The notes under the pieces were generated by a model. That model had not been told where the DNA came from. It made no database searches and worked only from the letters and a program-made list of their open reading frames with translations. Of a DNA stretch of 64,000 bases, positions 36,258-49,735 are shown one piece after another. Each line of letters begins with the position of its first letter. Positions within the stretch are counted from its first letter, which is position 1. The stretch spans positions 124,001-188,000 of the forward strand of contig NZ_VCQU01000003.1 in the NCBI RefSeq assembly GCF_012932915.1. Reading direction: 5' to 3'. Source of the DNA: Antrihabitans stalactiti. Its GTDB lineage: Bacteria; Actinomycetota; Actinomycetes; Mycobacteriales; Mycobacteriaceae. Made by a program: the position numbers and the translations under genes.

Positions 36258-37094
36258 ATGAGCGGGATCGAGAGCATCGACGTGCAACAGCTGCGCTGGT
36301 TCGTCGCCGTCGCAGAAGAGTTGCATTTCGCGCGCGCAGCAAAGTCGCTCAACATTTCTCGTCGCACGCTCAGCGAGACGGTCATCGCACTCGAGGCCGA
36401 ACTCGGAACCAAGCTGTTCGTACCGGGTGCCAGCCCCACCCAGCTCAGCGACGACGGCCGAAAGTACCTCCAGGACGCGCGTGAGCGCCTCGAGCAGGGG
36501 CAACCAGAGGTACGGCGAACCACGAGTCTGCGAGTGGGCTTCGTACCCGGCGTGACTGTGTCGAAATGGTCCCGAATCTGGGCGGAACGATTTCCAGCAA
36601 TACCGCTGGAAATTGTCGGAGTCGCAGCAGCAGATCAGCTCACATCGCTGCGCGAAAGTCGGGTCGACGCGAACTTCGTCCGCTTGCCGATCGACCGTGA
36701 CGGCATCAGCGCGATTCCGCTGTACAGCGAACTTCCTGTCGTCGTCGTGCCCAAGGACCATCCAGTGGCGCTGTACGACACGGTGACGACCGCGGACCTG
36801 GCAGACGAGCAATTGCACGACGCGGCCGATCTCGACGCAATCGAGCTGCCGATCGAATTGGTCGCGGCCGGGGTTGGCATCGTCGTAGTCCCGCATTCGA
36901 TCGCACGGCTCCATACCCGCAAGGATCTTGTCTATCGGACCGTGACCGACATGGCGTCCACCGACATCGCCCTTGCCTGGCCCACGGACCGCACGACCGA
37001 CTTGATCGAGGACTTCGTCGGGATCGTGCGCGGGCGGTCCGAGCGGAGCTCTCGGGCGCAGGCAGCCGTGCCGAAACGCCGCAAAGCCCGCTGA
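36258..37094 (+). CDS. LysR family transcriptional regulator
   Basis: A 278-residue regulator. Residues about 8-66 form the LysR winged HTH (FARAAKSLNISRRTLS), followed by a periplasmic-binding-like effector domain (about 90-250) and a basic tail. LysR proteins usually control the divergent neighbour, here the DUF5997 gene; the effector is unknown. A terminator hairpin follows 4 bp after the stop. Confidence 0.9.
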   Translation: MSGIESIDVQQLRWFVAVAEELHFARAAKSLNISRRTLSETVIALEAELGTKLFVPGASPTQLSDDGRKYLQDARERLEQGQPEVRRTTSLRVGFVPGVTVSKWSRIWAERFPAIPLEIVGVAAADQLTSLRESRVDANFVRLPIDRDGISAIPLYSELPVVVVPKDHPVALYDTVTTADLADEQLHDAADLDAIELPIELVAAGVGIVVVPHSIARLHTRKDLVYRTVTDMASTDIALAWPTDRTTDLIEDFVGIVRGRSERSSRAQAAVPKRRKAR

Positions 37095-37098
37095 CGCG

Positions 37099-37135
37099 AG
37101 AAGGTCACCTCGAACTGCATTCGAGGTGACCTTCT
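37099..37135 (+). terminator. Terminator after LysR gene
   Basis: A 15-bp perfect stem (37099-37113 with 37121-37135) and a 7-base loop lie just after the LysR stop and before the tRNA-Ala on the other strand. A T-run is lacking, but the stem is strong and could act in both directions. Confidence 0.7.
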
Positions 37136-37142
37136 GTGAATG

Positions 37143-37215
37143 TGGAGCCGAGGGGAATCGAACCCCTAACCCCTGCCTTGCAAAGGCAGTGCTCTGCCAA
37201 TTGAGCTACGGCCCC
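37143..37215 (-). tRNA. alaT: tRNA-Ala (anticodon TGC)
   Basis: A 73-nt cloverleaf on the minus strand. Acceptor GGGGCCG pairs with CGGCTCC (one G-U pair), discriminator A. The anticodon loop TTTGCAA gives TGC, and the T loop is GTTCGAT. CCA is not encoded. It lies 19 bp downstream of tRNA-Ile, in the order seen in M. tuberculosis after Rv0007. Confidence 0.96.
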
Positions 37216-37234
37216 GTATGAAATGACCGGGGAG

Positions 37235-37308
37235 TGGGCCTAGGAGGACTTGAACCTCCGACCTCTTCCTTATCAGGGAAGCGCTCTAACCGCCTGAGCT
37301 ATAGGCCC
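37235..37308 (-). tRNA. ileT: tRNA-Ile (anticodon GAT)
   Basis: A 74-nt cloverleaf on the minus strand. Acceptor GGGCCTA pairs perfectly with TAGGCCC, discriminator A. The anticodon loop TGATAAG gives GAT. It lies between the DUF3566 gene and tRNA-Ala and is probably processed from the same transcript. Confidence 0.96.
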
Positions 37309-37380
37309 CTACATCGCACTTGAACCGAGGGACGAGGTTACCGTACCGAGCCCGTGACTACCAAAACGGCTAGTCGAGGG

Positions 37381-38529
37381 CTAGTCCGGATCGGCCAGCG
37401 TCACTTCGATTCCGCCGACCAGATCGGAGCACTGGTTGTAGATGAACGACCCGATCGTCGCGAGCGCTGTGAAAAGCACCACGTTGATCAAGCCGATCCC
37501 AGCTGCGTAGCCGAAGATCTGCCCCGACGTCACGAGCCCGTCGGAACCGGATTCGGTGACGATCTCGGTGAAGGCGTTGTTCAGGCGATCCCATACGCCC
37601 ATGCCGTCCAGCACGACGTACAGCAGCCCGACCGCGACCATCCAGACGAAGAACAGCGCGACCGAAATGACAAGCGAGACCTTCAAGGTCGACCACGGGT
37701 CGATCTTGCGAATCTGCACGGTTGCGCGCAGCGGTGCGCCCTCGGCCGGAGCGGCCGTCGCAACAGCGGCAGCCTGCGGGCTGGAGGTCGACGCCTCGGC
37801 GGGAAGCGGATGCCTGACCTCCGAAAGATCGGGCATGTCCTTCGCCAATTCGGGGCGAGGGATATTGCGAGTCGGACCGTCGATGGCCGCGGACTTCGCT
37901 TGCACGGCCTCTTTGCGCTGTGCCTTCGCAGCCTCTGCCGCGTCCGCCACAGCGGCTTCGCGGTTCGCAGGCGCCGGCGGACGTCCGACCACCGGAGGCT
38001 CGCCGGGGCGGTTCAGGTTCGACTGCGGCTCCCGCTGCGGTGGCTGATTGCCTCGCTGCCACGGTGGCGCTCCAGCGCCCCGTGGATGACCGTTCTGCAC
38101 CGTGGTCGGCGCCCCGTCGGCGGACTTGGACGCATCCGCCGCATCCGGTGCTTTGGCCGCTGGAGGCTGCTGCACCGGCCGAGCGCCCTGGGTCCGAGGA
38201 CCTTGATGCTGCGGTGGATGCGGCTGCCCCGTCTGCGGCGCCCGTACCTGGCTCGGACGTGACTCGTCGACCTGGTGGTGCGGCGCAGTCTGCTCTGCTG
38301 CCGCAGGCGCAACCTGCGGCATCGCGACCGTGTTTTCGCCTACGGTCTGACCCTGCGCAGGTGGCGTCGCGGGCTTTGCCGCTGCAGGAACCGACGGGAT
38401 CGGGCGCGGCAACGGCCGTGGCTGCAACGGCGGTGGCTGCCGAACGCGGTCCGTCACAGCGTCTTTCGCTCGATCCGCCGAGGACTGACCGGAGTTGTTC
38501 GGCTTCTGGGGATCTTCGGGAGTGCTCAT
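37381..38529 (-). CDS. DUF3566 membrane protein downstream of gyrA (Rv0007-like)
   Basis: A 382-residue protein with a long Pro/Ala/Gln-rich disordered N-terminus (about 1-270) and a C-terminal DUF3566 domain with two to three helices ([12 protein letters not shown], then [15 protein letters not shown]). It overlaps the gyrA stop by 4 bp. It is conserved at this place in Mycobacteriales; a role at the cell envelope or division site has been suggested, but function is unsettled. The disordered head is longer than in M. tuberculosis. Confidence 0.9.
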   Translation of the reverse strand: MSTPEDPQKPNNSGQSSADRAKDAVTDRVRQPPPLQPRPLPRPIPSVPAAAKPATPPAQGQTVGENTVAMPQVAPAAAEQTAPHHQVDESRPSQVRAPQTGQPHPPQHQGPRTQGARPVQQPPAAKAPDAADASKSADGAPTTVQNGHPRGAGAPPWQRGNQPPQREPQSNLNRPGEPPVVGRPPAPANREAAVADAAEAAKAQRKEAVQAKSAAIDGPTRNIPRPELAKDMPDLSEVRHPLPAEASTSSPQAAAVATAAPAEGAPLRATVQIRKIDPWSTLKVSLVISVALFFVWMVAVGLLYVVLDGMGVWDRLNNAFTEIVTESGSDGLVTSGQIFGYAAGIGLINVVLFTALATIGSFIYNQCSDLVGGIEVTLADPD

Positions 38530-41045
38530 TCAGACTCCTTGGCTGCGTCGGAGGCACCGCCGGCCGGGATGTCGTCTGGCTCGTCGGCATTGCGGGCAAT
38601 TGCGAGCAGTGTGTCGCCTTCGCCGAGATTCATCAATCGCACACCCTTGGTCTGTCGGCCCGCTTTACGCACCTGTTTGGCAGCAGTTCGGATCACTCCG
38701 CCGCCGGACGTGATCGCGTACAGCTCGTCGTCGTCGTTCACAATAAGCGCTCCGACGAGTGTGCCACGTCGTCTGTCGTACTGAATTGTGAGAACGCCTT
38801 TGCCGCCTCTGCCCTGAATGGGGTAATCGTCCATCGGTGTCCGTTTCGAGTAGCCACCGTTGGTCGCGACCAAGAGGTAGGTGCCTTCACGAACCACATT
38901 GAGGGACAACAACTCGTCGTCGCCGTTGAACCGCATACCCTGGACCCCGGACGTCGCTCGGCCCATCGGTCGAAGGGCCTCGTCGGTGGCGGAGAATCGG
39001 ATCGACTGACCTTGCGCCGAGACCAGCAGCAGGTCGTCCTCGGCCGAGCACAGCACGGCGCCGACAAGTTCGTCGTCGTCACGCAGATTGACAGCCACGA
39101 TGCCGCCGCTGCGGTTGGAATCGAAATCGGTGAGCCGCGACTTCTTGACCAATCCGTTGCGGGTTGCCAACACGAGGTAGGGCGCATCCTCGTAGGTCTT
39201 GATCTGGATCACTTGGGCGATCCGCTCGTCCGGCTGGAATGCCAGCAGGTTCGCAACATGCTGGCCGCGAGCTGTGCGGCTCGCCTCCGGCAATTCGTAT
39301 GCCTTGGCACGGTAGACGCGGCCCTTCGTGGTGAAGAACAGGATCCAGTCGTGCGTCGAGCTGACGAAGAAGTGCTTGACGATGTCGTCCTGCTTCAGCC
39401 CGGCGCCCTGAACTCCCTTGCCGCCGCGCTTCTGGCTGCGGTAGAGGTCGGTCTTCGTGCGCTTCGCGTATCCGGTTTCGGTGATCGTCACGACCACGTC
39501 TTCGCGGGCGATCAGGTCCTCGTCGGCGACGTCGCCGTCGGCGGCGATGATCCGGGTCCGGCGGTCGTCGCCGTACTTCTCGACGATCTCTTCCAACTCG
39601 TCGTGGACGATCTTCCGCTGCCGCTCGGGCTTGGCGAGGATGTCCTTGTAATCGGCGATTTCGCGTTCGATCTTGGCCAGGTCGTCGATGATCTTCTGGC
39701 GCTCGAGTGCGGCGAGACGTCGTAGCTGCATGTCGAGGATTGCAGTGGCCTGCAACTCGTCGACGTCGAGCAGCTCCATCAGGCCGGCCTTGGATTCTTC
39801 GGCGCTCGGTGAGCGCCTGATGAGGGCAATCACTTCGTCGAGGGCGTCGAGGGCCTTGACCAGACCACGCAAAATGTGAGCGCGCTCTTCGGCCTTGCGG
39901 AGCAAGTATTTGGTCCGGCGGACGATCACGTCGAGTTGGTGATTGACGTAGTGCCGGATCATCTGGTCGAGCCGCAGGGTGCGCGGCACCCCGTCGACGA
40001 TCGACAGCATGTTGGCGCCGAAGCTCGTCTGCAGCTGGGTGTGCTTGTACAGATTGTTCAGCACGACCTTGGCGACGGCATCACGCTTGATGGTGACGAC
40101 GATGCGCATGCCCGCGCGGTCCGAGGATTCGTCGTGAATCTCGGAGATGCCGGAGATCTTGCCGTCGCGGACCTGTTCGGCGATCGAGGTGATCAGGTTG
40201 TCCGGGTTGACCTGGAACGGTAGCTCGGTCATGACGATCGTGGTGCGCCCCTTGGCGTCTTCCTCGATCTCGACAACGCCGCGCATGCGGATCGACCCAC
40301 GACCGGTCGTGTACGCGTCGTGAATGCCCTGGCCACCGACTATGAGGCCGTGGGTCGGGAAGTCCGGACCCTTCACCCGCTCCATGCAGGCGGCGAGCGT
40401 TGCTTCTTCGTCGGCCTCGAAATTCTCGAGCGCCCAGTAGATCGCCTCCGCCACTTCACGCAGGTTGTGCGGCGGAATGTTGGTCGCCATACCGACCGCG
40501 ATGCCGTTGCTGCCGTTCATCAGCAGGTTCGGCACCCGGCTCGGGAGCACCGTTGGTTCCTGCGTACGACCGTCGTAGTTCGCGACGAAATCGACTGTCT
40601 CGTGGTCGATTTCGCGGAGCATCTCCATCGCCAGCGGCGTCAAGCGGCACTCGGTGTACCGCATGGCGGCCGCACCGTCGTTGCCACGCGAACCGAAGTT
40701 GCCCTGACCGTCGACCAGCGGGTACCGCAGCGACCACGGCTGCGCCATGCGAACGAGGGTGTCGTAGATCGACGCGTCGCCGTGGGGGTGGTAGTTACCC
40801 ATCGTCTCGGCGACCGGGCGCGCCGACTTCACGTAACCGCGGTCGGGGCGATAGCCGTTGTCGTACATCGCATAGAGAACGCGGCGGTGCACGGGCTTGA
40901 GACCGTCCCGAACATCCGGCAGGGCGCGACCGACGATGACACTCATCGCGTAGTCGATGTAGCTGTTCTGCATCTCCTGCTGAATGTCGACAGGTTCGAT
41001 GCGGTCCCCGGCGCCGCTTTCCGGCGGCAACGTGGTGTCGGTCAT
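38526..41045 (-). CDS. gyrA: DNA gyrase subunit A
   Basis: An 839-residue breakage-reunion subunit. The catalytic Tyr lies in [10 protein letters not shown]. The quinolone-resistance region reads [18 protein letters not shown], with Ala at the usual Ser83 (E. coli) position as in mycobacteria and no obvious resistance change. The C-terminal beta-pinwheel includes the GyrA box KRGGKGVQG. No intein is present. It lies 52 bp downstream of gyrB in the same operon. Confidence 0.98.
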   Translation of the reverse strand: MTDTTLPPESGAGDRIEPVDIQQEMQNSYIDYAMSVIVGRALPDVRDGLKPVHRRVLYAMYDNGYRPDRGYVKSARPVAETMGNYHPHGDASIYDTLVRMAQPWSLRYPLVDGQGNFGSRGNDGAAAMRYTECRLTPLAMEMLREIDHETVDFVANYDGRTQEPTVLPSRVPNLLMNGSNGIAVGMATNIPPHNLREVAEAIYWALENFEADEEATLAACMERVKGPDFPTHGLIVGGQGIHDAYTTGRGSIRMRGVVEIEEDAKGRTTIVMTELPFQVNPDNLITSIAEQVRDGKISGISEIHDESSDRAGMRIVVTIKRDAVAKVVLNNLYKHTQLQTSFGANMLSIVDGVPRTLRLDQMIRHYVNHQLDVIVRRTKYLLRKAEERAHILRGLVKALDALDEVIALIRRSPSAEESKAGLMELLDVDELQATAILDMQLRRLAALERQKIIDDLAKIEREIADYKDILAKPERQRKIVHDELEEIVEKYGDDRRTRIIAADGDVADEDLIAREDVVVTITETGYAKRTKTDLYRSQKRGGKGVQGAGLKQDDIVKHFFVSSTHDWILFFTTKGRVYRAKAYELPEASRTARGQHVANLLAFQPDERIAQVIQIKTYEDAPYLVLATRNGLVKKSRLTDFDSNRSGGIVAVNLRDDDELVGAVLCSAEDDLLLVSAQGQSIRFSATDEALRPMGRATSGVQGMRFNGDDELLSLNVVREGTYLLVATNGGYSKRTPMDDYPIQGRGGKGVLTIQYDRRRGTLVGALIVNDDDELYAITSGGGVIRTAAKQVRKAGRQTKGVRLMNLGEGDTLLAIARNADEPDDIPAGGASDAAKESE

Positions 41046-41097
41046 GAGCTCACTTTCTTAGGGGCGGGGGCCGCGCCGCACAATCGCGGCTGGCCAC

Positions 41098-43323
<2,226 letters not shown>

Positions 43324-43433
43324 CTATGACCGCCCTGGCGCGCCCGTGAATCGATTTTCTGGCAGACATCCGACTCAAAGTCTAGAGAAAGGGGCTTTCG
43401 GGGCGTTTCACCGCGACGCTGTCCATCGACCGG

Positions 43434-43973
43434 CTAGCCATACGTATCCCGCGGGCCACGGCCCTTCACGTGCCGCTCGCCCTTGCGCCAGCTCGGCGCA
43501 GCAGGACCGGTCACCCGCAACGAGGTCACCACTCCATGCCCCACCGCAGCGCCGATCTTAGCCAGAATCTGCGATTGCATGAGCCTGAGTTGTGTTGCCC
43601 ACGCAGTGGATTCGGCCGCGATGCTGAGCACGCCTTCCTTCAGCGCGGTCGGTTCCGCATGGGAGGCGATATCTTCCCCGACCACCGATGTCCAGCGGCC
43701 GAAGACTGTTCCCTCGGCGACCTTGCCGGACCAACCACGAGATTTGGCGATTGACCCGGCCAACGCACTGAGGGGTTGTGGATCACGATCGTCAGGTCCA
43801 GCACCCGACCAGCCCCTCCGCCGTCCGGTTCGCATGCGACTCGCGCTCGAGCGCGGCGAAGCACGTCCTTGGCCAACGGATTTCCCGCTGGCCCGCGCCG
43901 CGGCCTTCGCTTCTTCCAGTGCACGACGGGCGAGGTCGATGCCCTTCAGTTCGGGCTCTTCCTCGGCTGGCAT
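43434..43973 (-). CDS. dciA: Replicative helicase-associated protein DciA (DUF721)
   Basis: A 179-residue protein whose basic, poorly ordered N-terminal half leads to a DUF721 domain (about 75-160; [15 protein letters not shown]). DciA helps load or activate the replicative helicase DnaB in bacteria that lack DnaC. It begins 1 bp after the recF stop, so it belongs to the dnaN-recF-dciA operon. It corresponds to Rv0004. Confidence 0.93.
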   Translation of the reverse strand: MPAEEEPELKGIDLARRALEEAKAAARASGKSVGQGRASPRSSASRMRTGRRRGWSGAGPDDRDPQPLSALAGSIAKSRGWSGKVAEGTVFGRWTSVVGEDIASHAEPTALKEGVLSIAAESTAWATQLRLMQSQILAKIGAAVGHGVVTSLRVTGPAAPSWRKGERHVKGRGPRDTYG

Positions 43974-43974
43974 T

Positions 43975-45138
43975 TCATGATCGTAGCTGCGACACCCGAC
44001 CCTGCGGTGAGTTCACTGCCTCGACATGCACCGTACGAGCCTCGAGCTCGTCTGGGACGTCCTCGCCGACCGCTGCGGTGATCAGCACTTGTTCTGCATC
44101 CGCTGCGACCTTCGCCAGTGCGCTCCGGCGACGACGGTCGAGTTCGGCGAACACGTCGTCGAGCAACAACACCGGATCGCTTCCGTCCGACCGCATCAGC
44201 GCGAACGCCCCCAATTGCAATGACAGTGCGAACGACCACGATTCGCCGTGGCTGGCGAAGCCTTTGGCCGGCTCCGTGCCCAGATACAGCTCGAGATCAT
44301 CGCGGTGCGGACCGACGAGGCACACCCCGCGTTCGATCTCCTTGGCACGCACGGTCGCCAATTCTCCCAAGAACACCGCTTCCAGCATGTCGGCGTCGTC
44401 GGGTTCGGGCGTCCTGGTCACATCGAGGTATTCGAGCGGCAGCTGGGACAGACTCGACTTGTAGCGAACCGACGCCGGCCGCGATTCCGGGGCGATCGAG
44501 CTGTAGGCCTCGATCAGATGGGGCGACAGTTCGTGAATCAACTTCAATCGGTGCGCCACGAGCTGCGATCCGTGCGCTGCGAGGTGTCCGTCCCACACAT
44601 CGAGGGTTGCCAGCTCGGCCTGGCGCGATCGCGCGGCGGTCTTCAACAACGCGGAACGTTGCCGTAGGACTCGGTCGTAATCGGCGCGAACAGCAGCCAT
44701 GCGCGGCAGCCTGGCTGTGAGTAGTTCGTCGAGATACCGACGCCGCTCTTGTGGATCGCCGCGCACCAATGCCAAATCTTCCGGTGCGAACAGCACAGTC
44801 CGCAGGATTCCGAGAACCTCGCTGACGCGACGGACGGGTGATCGATTGATCGTCGCCCGATTCGCCACTCCTTGGTTCAGCTCGATATCCACCCGAAGTT
44901 CGCGACCGGCATTGACGACTGCAGCGCCGATCTGGGCTCGGGTAGTTCCGGTCCGCAGCAACGGAGCATCAGTGGACACCCGGTGCGACGACAACGACGA
45001 CAAGTAGCCGAGCGCTTCGAGGAGGTTGGTCTTGCCGTTTCCGTTCGAGCCGAGAAACACGGTCCGGCCTGGCGCCAAATCGATGGCAACGCTTTCCCAC
45101 GAACGGAAATCGCGCAGCGACAGTGCCCTGACGAACAC
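43975..45138 (-). CDS. recF: DNA replication/repair protein RecF
   Basis: A 387-residue SMC-like ATPase with Walker A ([13 protein letters not shown]), ABC-type signature region ([10 protein letters not shown]) and Walker B ([13 protein letters not shown]). It helps load RecA at gaps in single-strand DNA. The start is GTG, 4 bp after the dnaN stop. No gnd gene intervenes, unlike in M. smegmatis. Confidence 0.96.
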   Translation of the reverse strand: MFVRALSLRDFRSWESVAIDLAPGRTVFLGSNGNGKTNLLEALGYLSSLSSHRVSTDAPLLRTGTTRAQIGAAVVNAGRELRVDIELNQGVANRATINRSPVRRVSEVLGILRTVLFAPEDLALVRGDPQERRRYLDELLTARLPRMAAVRADYDRVLRQRSALLKTAARSRQAELATLDVWDGHLAAHGSQLVAHRLKLIHELSPHLIEAYSSIAPESRPASVRYKSSLSQLPLEYLDVTRTPEPDDADMLEAVFLGELATVRAKEIERGVCLVGPHRDDLELYLGTEPAKGFASHGESWSFALSLQLGAFALMRSDGSDPVLLLDDVFAELDRRRRSALAKVAADAEQVLITAAVGEDVPDELEARTVHVEAVNSPQGRVSQLRS

Positions 45139-45142
45139 TCGC

Positions 45143-46327
45143 TCAGCCCGGCAAGCGGACCGGCATCAGCAAGTACGTGTAGTCGCTCGACGGTGCCGGG
45201 AAGGAACCCGATGCAGCGGCCACCGGTTCTTCGTCGGTCGCAGGCCGCAGGACCGCAGGCCGGCTCGGCGTCGTGAACCCGAACGACACGCGATCGCTGT
45301 GCAGTGAGTTGAGCCCGTCGGTCAAGTAGCCGGGGTTGAAGGCAATGGTCAACGCTTCGCCGCGGAAGTCTGCTTCGAGGTCTTCCTCGGCGCGGCCGGC
45401 ATCTTCCCCACCGGCCGACAAGGTCAGGCCTTCGTTGGAGAACTCGAGCCGCACCTGTGCGCCACGGTCGGCAACAAGCGCCATACGTTTGATCGCCTCG
45501 ATCAGCGGGGCAACATCCAGCGTCGCCATCGAGGTGTGCTCCTTGGGCAGCAACTGCCGAAACTTCGGGAACTCTGCATCGAGCAGACGAGTTGTCGTGC
45601 GACGACCCGAGCTGACAATGCCGAGCAGACCTTCGGTACCGACCGTCGATCCTGTTCCGAGCGCGAGCTCGACCTTCGAATCCAATGGTCCGACAAGGGT
45701 TTTCGCTGATTCGGACAACGTCTTGGCCGGGATCAGCACTGCGGTCTTGACGTCGGACTTAGCGGGCTCCCAGTCGATCTCACGAACCGCGAGGCGGAAT
45801 CGGTCCGTCGCTGCGAGCACGACGCTCGAGCCTTCGATCTCGACACGAATGCCGGTGAGCATGGGCAACGTGTCGTCCTTGCCTGCAGCGACCGCCACCT
45901 GGGCGACGGCTTCGGCGAATCCGTCGACCGGCAAGGAGCCGGTGTGCGCCGGCAGTTCTGGAAGTTGCGGGTAGTCCTCGACCGGCATCGTGGGCAACGA
46001 GAACTTCGCGCTTCCGCACACGATCGACACTCGAGTGCCATCGACGGTGACGTCGACCGGCTTGCCCGGCAAGGACTTGGTGATGTCTGCCAGCAATCGG
46101 CCGGAGACGAGAACTTCGCCATGACCGGCGACTTCCGCGGAAATCCGCATCTGCGCGGAAACCTCGTAGTCGAACCCTGACACGGTCAAGCCGTTGTCGT
46201 CGGCGACGAGCAGAACACCACCGAGTACGGGCACTGGCGGCCGGGACGGAAGGCTGCGGGCAACCCAGGCGACCGAGTCGGCGAAATCTTCACGAGCGAC
46301 TCGAAACTTCATACTGCCAAGCTCCAT
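45143..46327 (-). CDS. dnaN: DNA polymerase III beta subunit (sliding clamp)
   Basis: A 394-residue clamp with three repeats of the beta-clamp fold; the C-terminus ends LLMPVRL, the usual clamp motif. I start at ATG 46327, which follows AGGAAG; ATG 46312 five codons later is a second possibility. The clamp tethers polymerase, and the dinB polymerase in this window has a candidate clamp-binding peptide. It lies between oriC and recF. Confidence 0.96.
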   Translation of the reverse strand: MELGSMKFRVAREDFADSVAWVARSLPSRPPVPVLGGVLLVADDNGLTVSGFDYEVSAQMRISAEVAGHGEVLVSGRLLADITKSLPGKPVDVTVDGTRVSIVCGSAKFSLPTMPVEDYPQLPELPAHTGSLPVDGFAEAVAQVAVAAGKDDTLPMLTGIRVEIEGSSVVLAATDRFRLAVREIDWEPAKSDVKTAVLIPAKTLSESAKTLVGPLDSKVELALGTGSTVGTEGLLGIVSSGRRTTTRLLDAEFPKFRQLLPKEHTSMATLDVAPLIEAIKRMALVADRGAQVRLEFSNEGLTLSAGGEDAGRAEEDLEADFRGEALTIAFNPGYLTDGLNSLHSDRVSFGFTTPSRPAVLRPATDEEPVAAASGSFPAPSSDYTYLLMPVRLPG

Positions 46328-46733
46328 CGCCCGGTTCTTCCTCTCGGTCGGTTGGGATCTTCGATCGCAGTCTGGCACACGTGGCAGACCTGAACACGCT
46401 ATGCCCTCGAACTGCATCTCTGAAAGCCGGGACGAACAACGCTACGAGGGCTTCGATGCGGTCTGTCCCCAACACCTGTTTTAAAAGATGTTCTTAAAGG
46501 GAGAGAACAACAACAGTATTAGGTCCTGTGGAATCTGTGGACGGACGGTGAACTTGCAGGTAACCAGGCGTGGCGGGATGGGGATGAAGCGATGAAACGC
46601 TCGAGGAGCGATCCGAGGGTCATGTGGACTTTGCACGGTTGCTGACATTTTCCTGTGCTTCATCCCCAGTAGATCCCCATTACTCACAAGGTTATCCACA
46701 GGTGTGGAGTAGTTCTTGGAGTAAATCGACGAA
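46328..46733. other. oriC: Replication origin oriC (dnaA-dnaN intergenic region)
   Basis: A 406-bp non-coding gap. It contains a perfect DnaA box TTATCCACA at 46692-46700, a weaker box TGTGGACGG at 46536-46544 (reverse strand), and several further partial copies such as TGTGGAGT near 46704. An AT-rich run at about 46474-46520 could be the unwinding element. Position between dnaA and dnaN is where mycobacterial oriC has been mapped. Also expected here is the dnaN promoter. Confidence 0.85.
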
Positions 46734-48293
46734 CTACCGCTTGGATCGTTGTTTGATCCGGGCAGTCAGCTCTTGGACCTGGTCGTAGACCTTGCGACGC
46801 TCGGTCATTTCCTTCTTGATCTTCTTTTCGGCGTACATGACCGTGGTGTGGTCACGACCGAACGTCTGACCGATCTTGGGAAGCGAAAGATCGGTCAGCT
46901 CACGACAGAGGTACATCGCAATCTGACGCGCCTGTGCCAGCGGTCGAGCCTTCCCGGGGCCACAGAGCTCGTCGATCGAGGTACTGAAGTACTCCGCCGT
47001 CACAGCCATGATCGTCGAGGCATTGATCTCCAGCGCCGCCGTATCTGGCATGAGATCGCGCAGTACGACCTCGGCGAGTGTCAGGTCCAGCGGCTGTCCG
47101 TTGAGCGAGGCGAACGCTGTCACGCGGATCAGAGCGCCCTCTAGTTCGCGGATGTTGCGTTCGATCCGACTGGCGATCAACTCGAGTACGTCGTGCGGCA
47201 CGTCGAGCCGATCCATCCTGGCCTTCTTGCGCAGGATGGCGATTCGAGTTTCCAGCTCGGGTGGCTGAACGTCGGTGATCAGACCCCATTCGAACCGAGT
47301 TCGGAGTCGCTCCTCCAGGGTGGTGAGTTGCTTGGGCGGGCGATCCGAGGACACGACGATCTGTTTGTTCGCGTTGTGCAGGGTGTTGAAGGTGTGGAAG
47401 AACTCTTCCTGGATACCTTCTTTGCCTTCGATGAACTGGATGTCGTCGACGAGCAGAACGTCGGTCTCTCGGTAGCGCCGTTTGAACGCCACCTTGCGGT
47501 CGTCGCGGAGGCTGTTGATGAAGTCGTTGGTGAATTCCTCGGTCGACACATATTTGACGCGCATACCAGGGAACAGCCGCTGGGCGTACTGACCCGCGGC
47601 GTGCAAGAGATGTGTCTTCCCTAGACCAGATGCCCCCCACACGAACAACGGGTTGTACGCACGAGCGGGAGCCTCGGCGATGGCGACGGCCGCCGCGTGT
47701 GCGAATCGATTCGACGCGCCGATCACGAATGTGTCGAAGGTGTACTTCGAGTTCAAGCTGTTCGGTGACGCCGGCGCTGCAGGGCTTTCGGCGGGTTTTG
47801 TGAAGTACGACGGCCATGAGTTGCGGATACTGGCGATCGCTTCGCGTTCGTCGTCGATCTCGTCGAACGACGACGGTGCACCGCCGGTCAGTCTGCGGCG
47901 ACGAAAATCAGTGGGACCAGGATCCTCGAGCTCACGGGTCAGGTCACCGTGGTCGGCCTCGACTGTGGGGCCCGGTCGTTCCGGGACGACTGTCGCCGCC
48001 GCCGCACTGGCAGGAGCGATTCGGACGCCCAATCCTTCGACCTGCTTGCCGAGATGTCTGCCGAGCGATTTGAGGATCGGTTCGCGCAAATCACGTTCGA
48101 TCGCCTCTTGGGCAAGAGACGATGGAACCGACAGCAGCGCGAACCCTTGCGTGAGAGTCAGCGGTTTGACAAGGCCGAGCCAAGCCTTCTGCGCGTTGCT
48201 CAACACCGAACTTGTCTGATCGTCGGTGCCGTTCGTAAGCTCTGCAACAACGTCGGGCCAGACGTCTGCAAGCGCATTCGGTTCGTCGTTCAA
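46734..48293 (-). CDS. dnaA: Chromosomal replication initiator protein DnaA
   Basis: A 519-residue AAA+ initiator. I use TTG 48293 because GGAGG lies seven bases upstream and the protein then begins [11 protein letters not shown], like other Mycobacteriales DnaA; the frame from 48350 adds unconserved residues. Domain I (about 10-90), disordered domain II, AAA+ domain III with [13 protein letters not shown] and VLLVDDIQF, and domain IV with the box-binding signature [10 protein letters not shown] are all present. Confidence 0.97.
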   Translation of the reverse strand: MNDEPNALADVWPDVVAELTNGTDDQTSSVLSNAQKAWLGLVKPLTLTQGFALLSVPSSLAQEAIERDLREPILKSLGRHLGKQVEGLGVRIAPASAAAATVVPERPGPTVEADHGDLTRELEDPGPTDFRRRRLTGGAPSSFDEIDDEREAIASIRNSWPSYFTKPAESPAAPASPNSLNSKYTFDTFVIGASNRFAHAAAVAIAEAPARAYNPLFVWGASGLGKTHLLHAAGQYAQRLFPGMRVKYVSTEEFTNDFINSLRDDRKVAFKRRYRETDVLLVDDIQFIEGKEGIQEEFFHTFNTLHNANKQIVVSSDRPPKQLTTLEERLRTRFEWGLITDVQPPELETRIAILRKKARMDRLDVPHDVLELIASRIERNIRELEGALIRVTAFASLNGQPLDLTLAEVVLRDLMPDTAALEINASTIMAVTAEYFSTSIDELCGPGKARPLAQARQIAMYLCRELTDLSLPKIGQTFGRDHTTVMYAEKKIKKEMTERRKVYDQVQELTARIKQRSKR

Positions 48294-48820
48294 GGCCGTG
48301 CCTCCCCAAGTCTGGGATCGATCGAGGCTCAGGTTCTCGCAACCGGGCAACGGTGAGAGTTAGCCACTCGGCCTATGAATATGCCATCTGATGCGAAACT
48401 CCACACAATTATCCACAGATGTGGAAAACCACAGAAGTGTGACTTCGCGGGCGAGCGAGACGATCGAAAGCGCCTCGACCTGCATATATTGCTCGGAATC
48501 TGACTTAGGCGAACCTAATTTACCGAGGATAGGGGCAGGTGTCCTCGAACAAAATAGCAACCGAGTCCTCGGTTGTGTGCAAAATCGTAGAAGCCGTCGA
48601 AGTCTGCGGGTTTGACCCAACTACCGGCGTTTCTATACCCTCGTACAGTCACCCATCGGTGCGGTGAAGGCTTCGTGCTGGCTTGGCTGGTCCTCGAGAC
48701 TGCCGAGATCACGATTTGTTGCGACACCGATGTTGGACCACAGTTTTGTACAACCCCCACAGTTCGTGGGACCCACCGAGGGCATCACACGATGCCGCAG
48801 AGTTTCAAGGAGTGTTTACC
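48294..48820. other. Divergent dnaA-rpmH promoter region
   Basis: A 527-bp gap with two facing DnaA boxes: TTATCCACA at 48409-48417 and TGTGGAAAA at 48420-48428, separated by two bases. They lie about 116 bp upstream of the dnaA start and probably serve autoregulation or extend the origin. An IdeR-like half-palindrome lies at 48505-48518. I see no convincing gene here; short frames lack ribosome sites. Confidence 0.7.
48505..48518. promoter_or_regulatory. IdeR/DtxR-like iron box core in the dnaA-rpmH gap
   Basis: TTAGGCGAACCTAA has TTAGG and CCTAA half-sites that match the core of the IdeR consensus. Aligned to the full 19-bp box it matches 14 positions, with most mismatches in the outer left half. 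Binding is possible but unproven. Confidence 0.3.
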
Positions 48821-48964
48821 GTGGCCAAGGGCAAGCGGACGTTCCAGCCGAACAACCGACGCCGCGCGCGTGTTCACGGCTTCCGTCTCCGGATGCGCAC
48901 CCGTGCGGGTCGTGCGATCGTCTCTGCGCGTCGCCGCAAGGGCCGCGACTCGCTGACCGCCTGA
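48821..48964 (+). CDS. rpmH: 50S ribosomal protein L34
   Basis: A 47-residue, strongly basic protein ([19 protein letters not shown]) that matches L34 end to end. The GTG start follows AAGGAG. It is the first gene of the plus-strand rpmH-rnpA-yidD-yidC-jag-rsmG series beside the origin. Confidence 0.97.
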   Translation: MAKGKRTFQPNNRRRARVHGFRLRMRTRAGRAIVSARRRKGRDSLTA

Positions 48965-48991
48965 TCGGATCCCGCGGGTTCGGACGCTCGG

Positions 48992-49375
48992 GTGCTACCT
49001 GAGCCGTATCGGTTGCATCATCACTCGGACTTCTCTCGGACGGTGCGCCATGGCCATCGAGCAGGGAGACGTGATCTTGTCGTGCACGTTTACGGCAGGA
49101 CCGCGAGTGGCGATGCATCGAATCCACTATTTACCGGCGACGGGCCGAGATTCGGCCTGATCGTCGGTAAAGGCGTTGGTGGCGCCGTTGTACGTCACCG
49201 TGTTGCGCGTCAGCTCCGGCATGTCTGCCACCCGCTGACCGACGCGGTGTCACCCGAATTCGATGTGGTTGTGCGGGCACTTCCCGGTGCCGCCACCGCA
49301 ACGTCGAGCGAGTTGAGTCGTCAGCTTCACGGCTGCCTGCGCAAATTGAAACTCCTCGCCGACGGAGAGAGCTGA
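48992..49375 (+). CDS. rnpA: Ribonuclease P protein component
   Basis: A 127-residue basic protein that binds the RNase P RNA in tRNA 5' maturation. The start is GTG (MLPEPYRLHHHSDF). The conserved helix RHRVARQLRHV corresponds to the family's RNR motif. Its stop overlaps the yidD ATG by one base. It lies 27 bp downstream of rpmH. Confidence 0.95.
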   Translation: MLPEPYRLHHHSDFSRTVRHGHRAGRRDLVVHVYGRTASGDASNPLFTGDGPRFGLIVGKGVGGAVVRHRVARQLRHVCHPLTDAVSPEFDVVVRALPGAATATSSELSRQLHGCLRKLKLLADGES

Positions 49376-49731
49376 TGCGTGCCGCTCTCCGCACGGTCCG
49401 TCGTTGGCCGGTGCGGATTCTGATCTTCTGTATCGAGCTGTACCGGACCTATGTCTCCCCCACGCGCATGCCGACGTGTCGGTTCACACCCACCTGTAGC
49501 GAATACGCCGTCGACGCTTTGCGCGCGCACGGCGTGATTCGCGGCCTTGTGCTGACGGTGATTCGTTTGGCGAAATGCGCGCCCTGGCACTCTGGAGGGT
49601 GGGACCCCGTGCCCGACCGGTTCGCCGGGTCCCACAGCCATGAGCATTCGGAGGATCTGCCGGCCTCCGACCTACCGACCGCAACGAGTCACGATCCGCA
49701 GGTGAGCGTGAACGAACAGAGGAGTACATAG
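49375..49731 (+). CDS. yidD: Membrane protein insertion efficiency factor YidD
   Basis: A 118-residue protein with an amphipathic N-terminal helix and the family motif [19 protein letters not shown], followed by HSGGWDPVP. YidD aids insertion of membrane proteins with YidC. The C-terminal ~35 residues are a hydrophilic extension. It lies between rnpA and yidC, the standard order. Confidence 0.95.
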   Translation: MRAALRTVRRWPVRILIFCIELYRTYVSPTRMPTCRFTPTCSEYAVDALRAHGVIRGLVLTVIRLAKCAPWHSGGWDPVPDRFAGSHSHEHSEDLPASDLPTATSHDPQVSVNEQRST

Positions 49732-49735
49732 AGCC

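Noticed and set aside
40700-40850. Quinolone-resistance substitution in gyrA
   Set aside because: The region reads GDASIYD, the usual wild-type pattern in Mycobacteriales.
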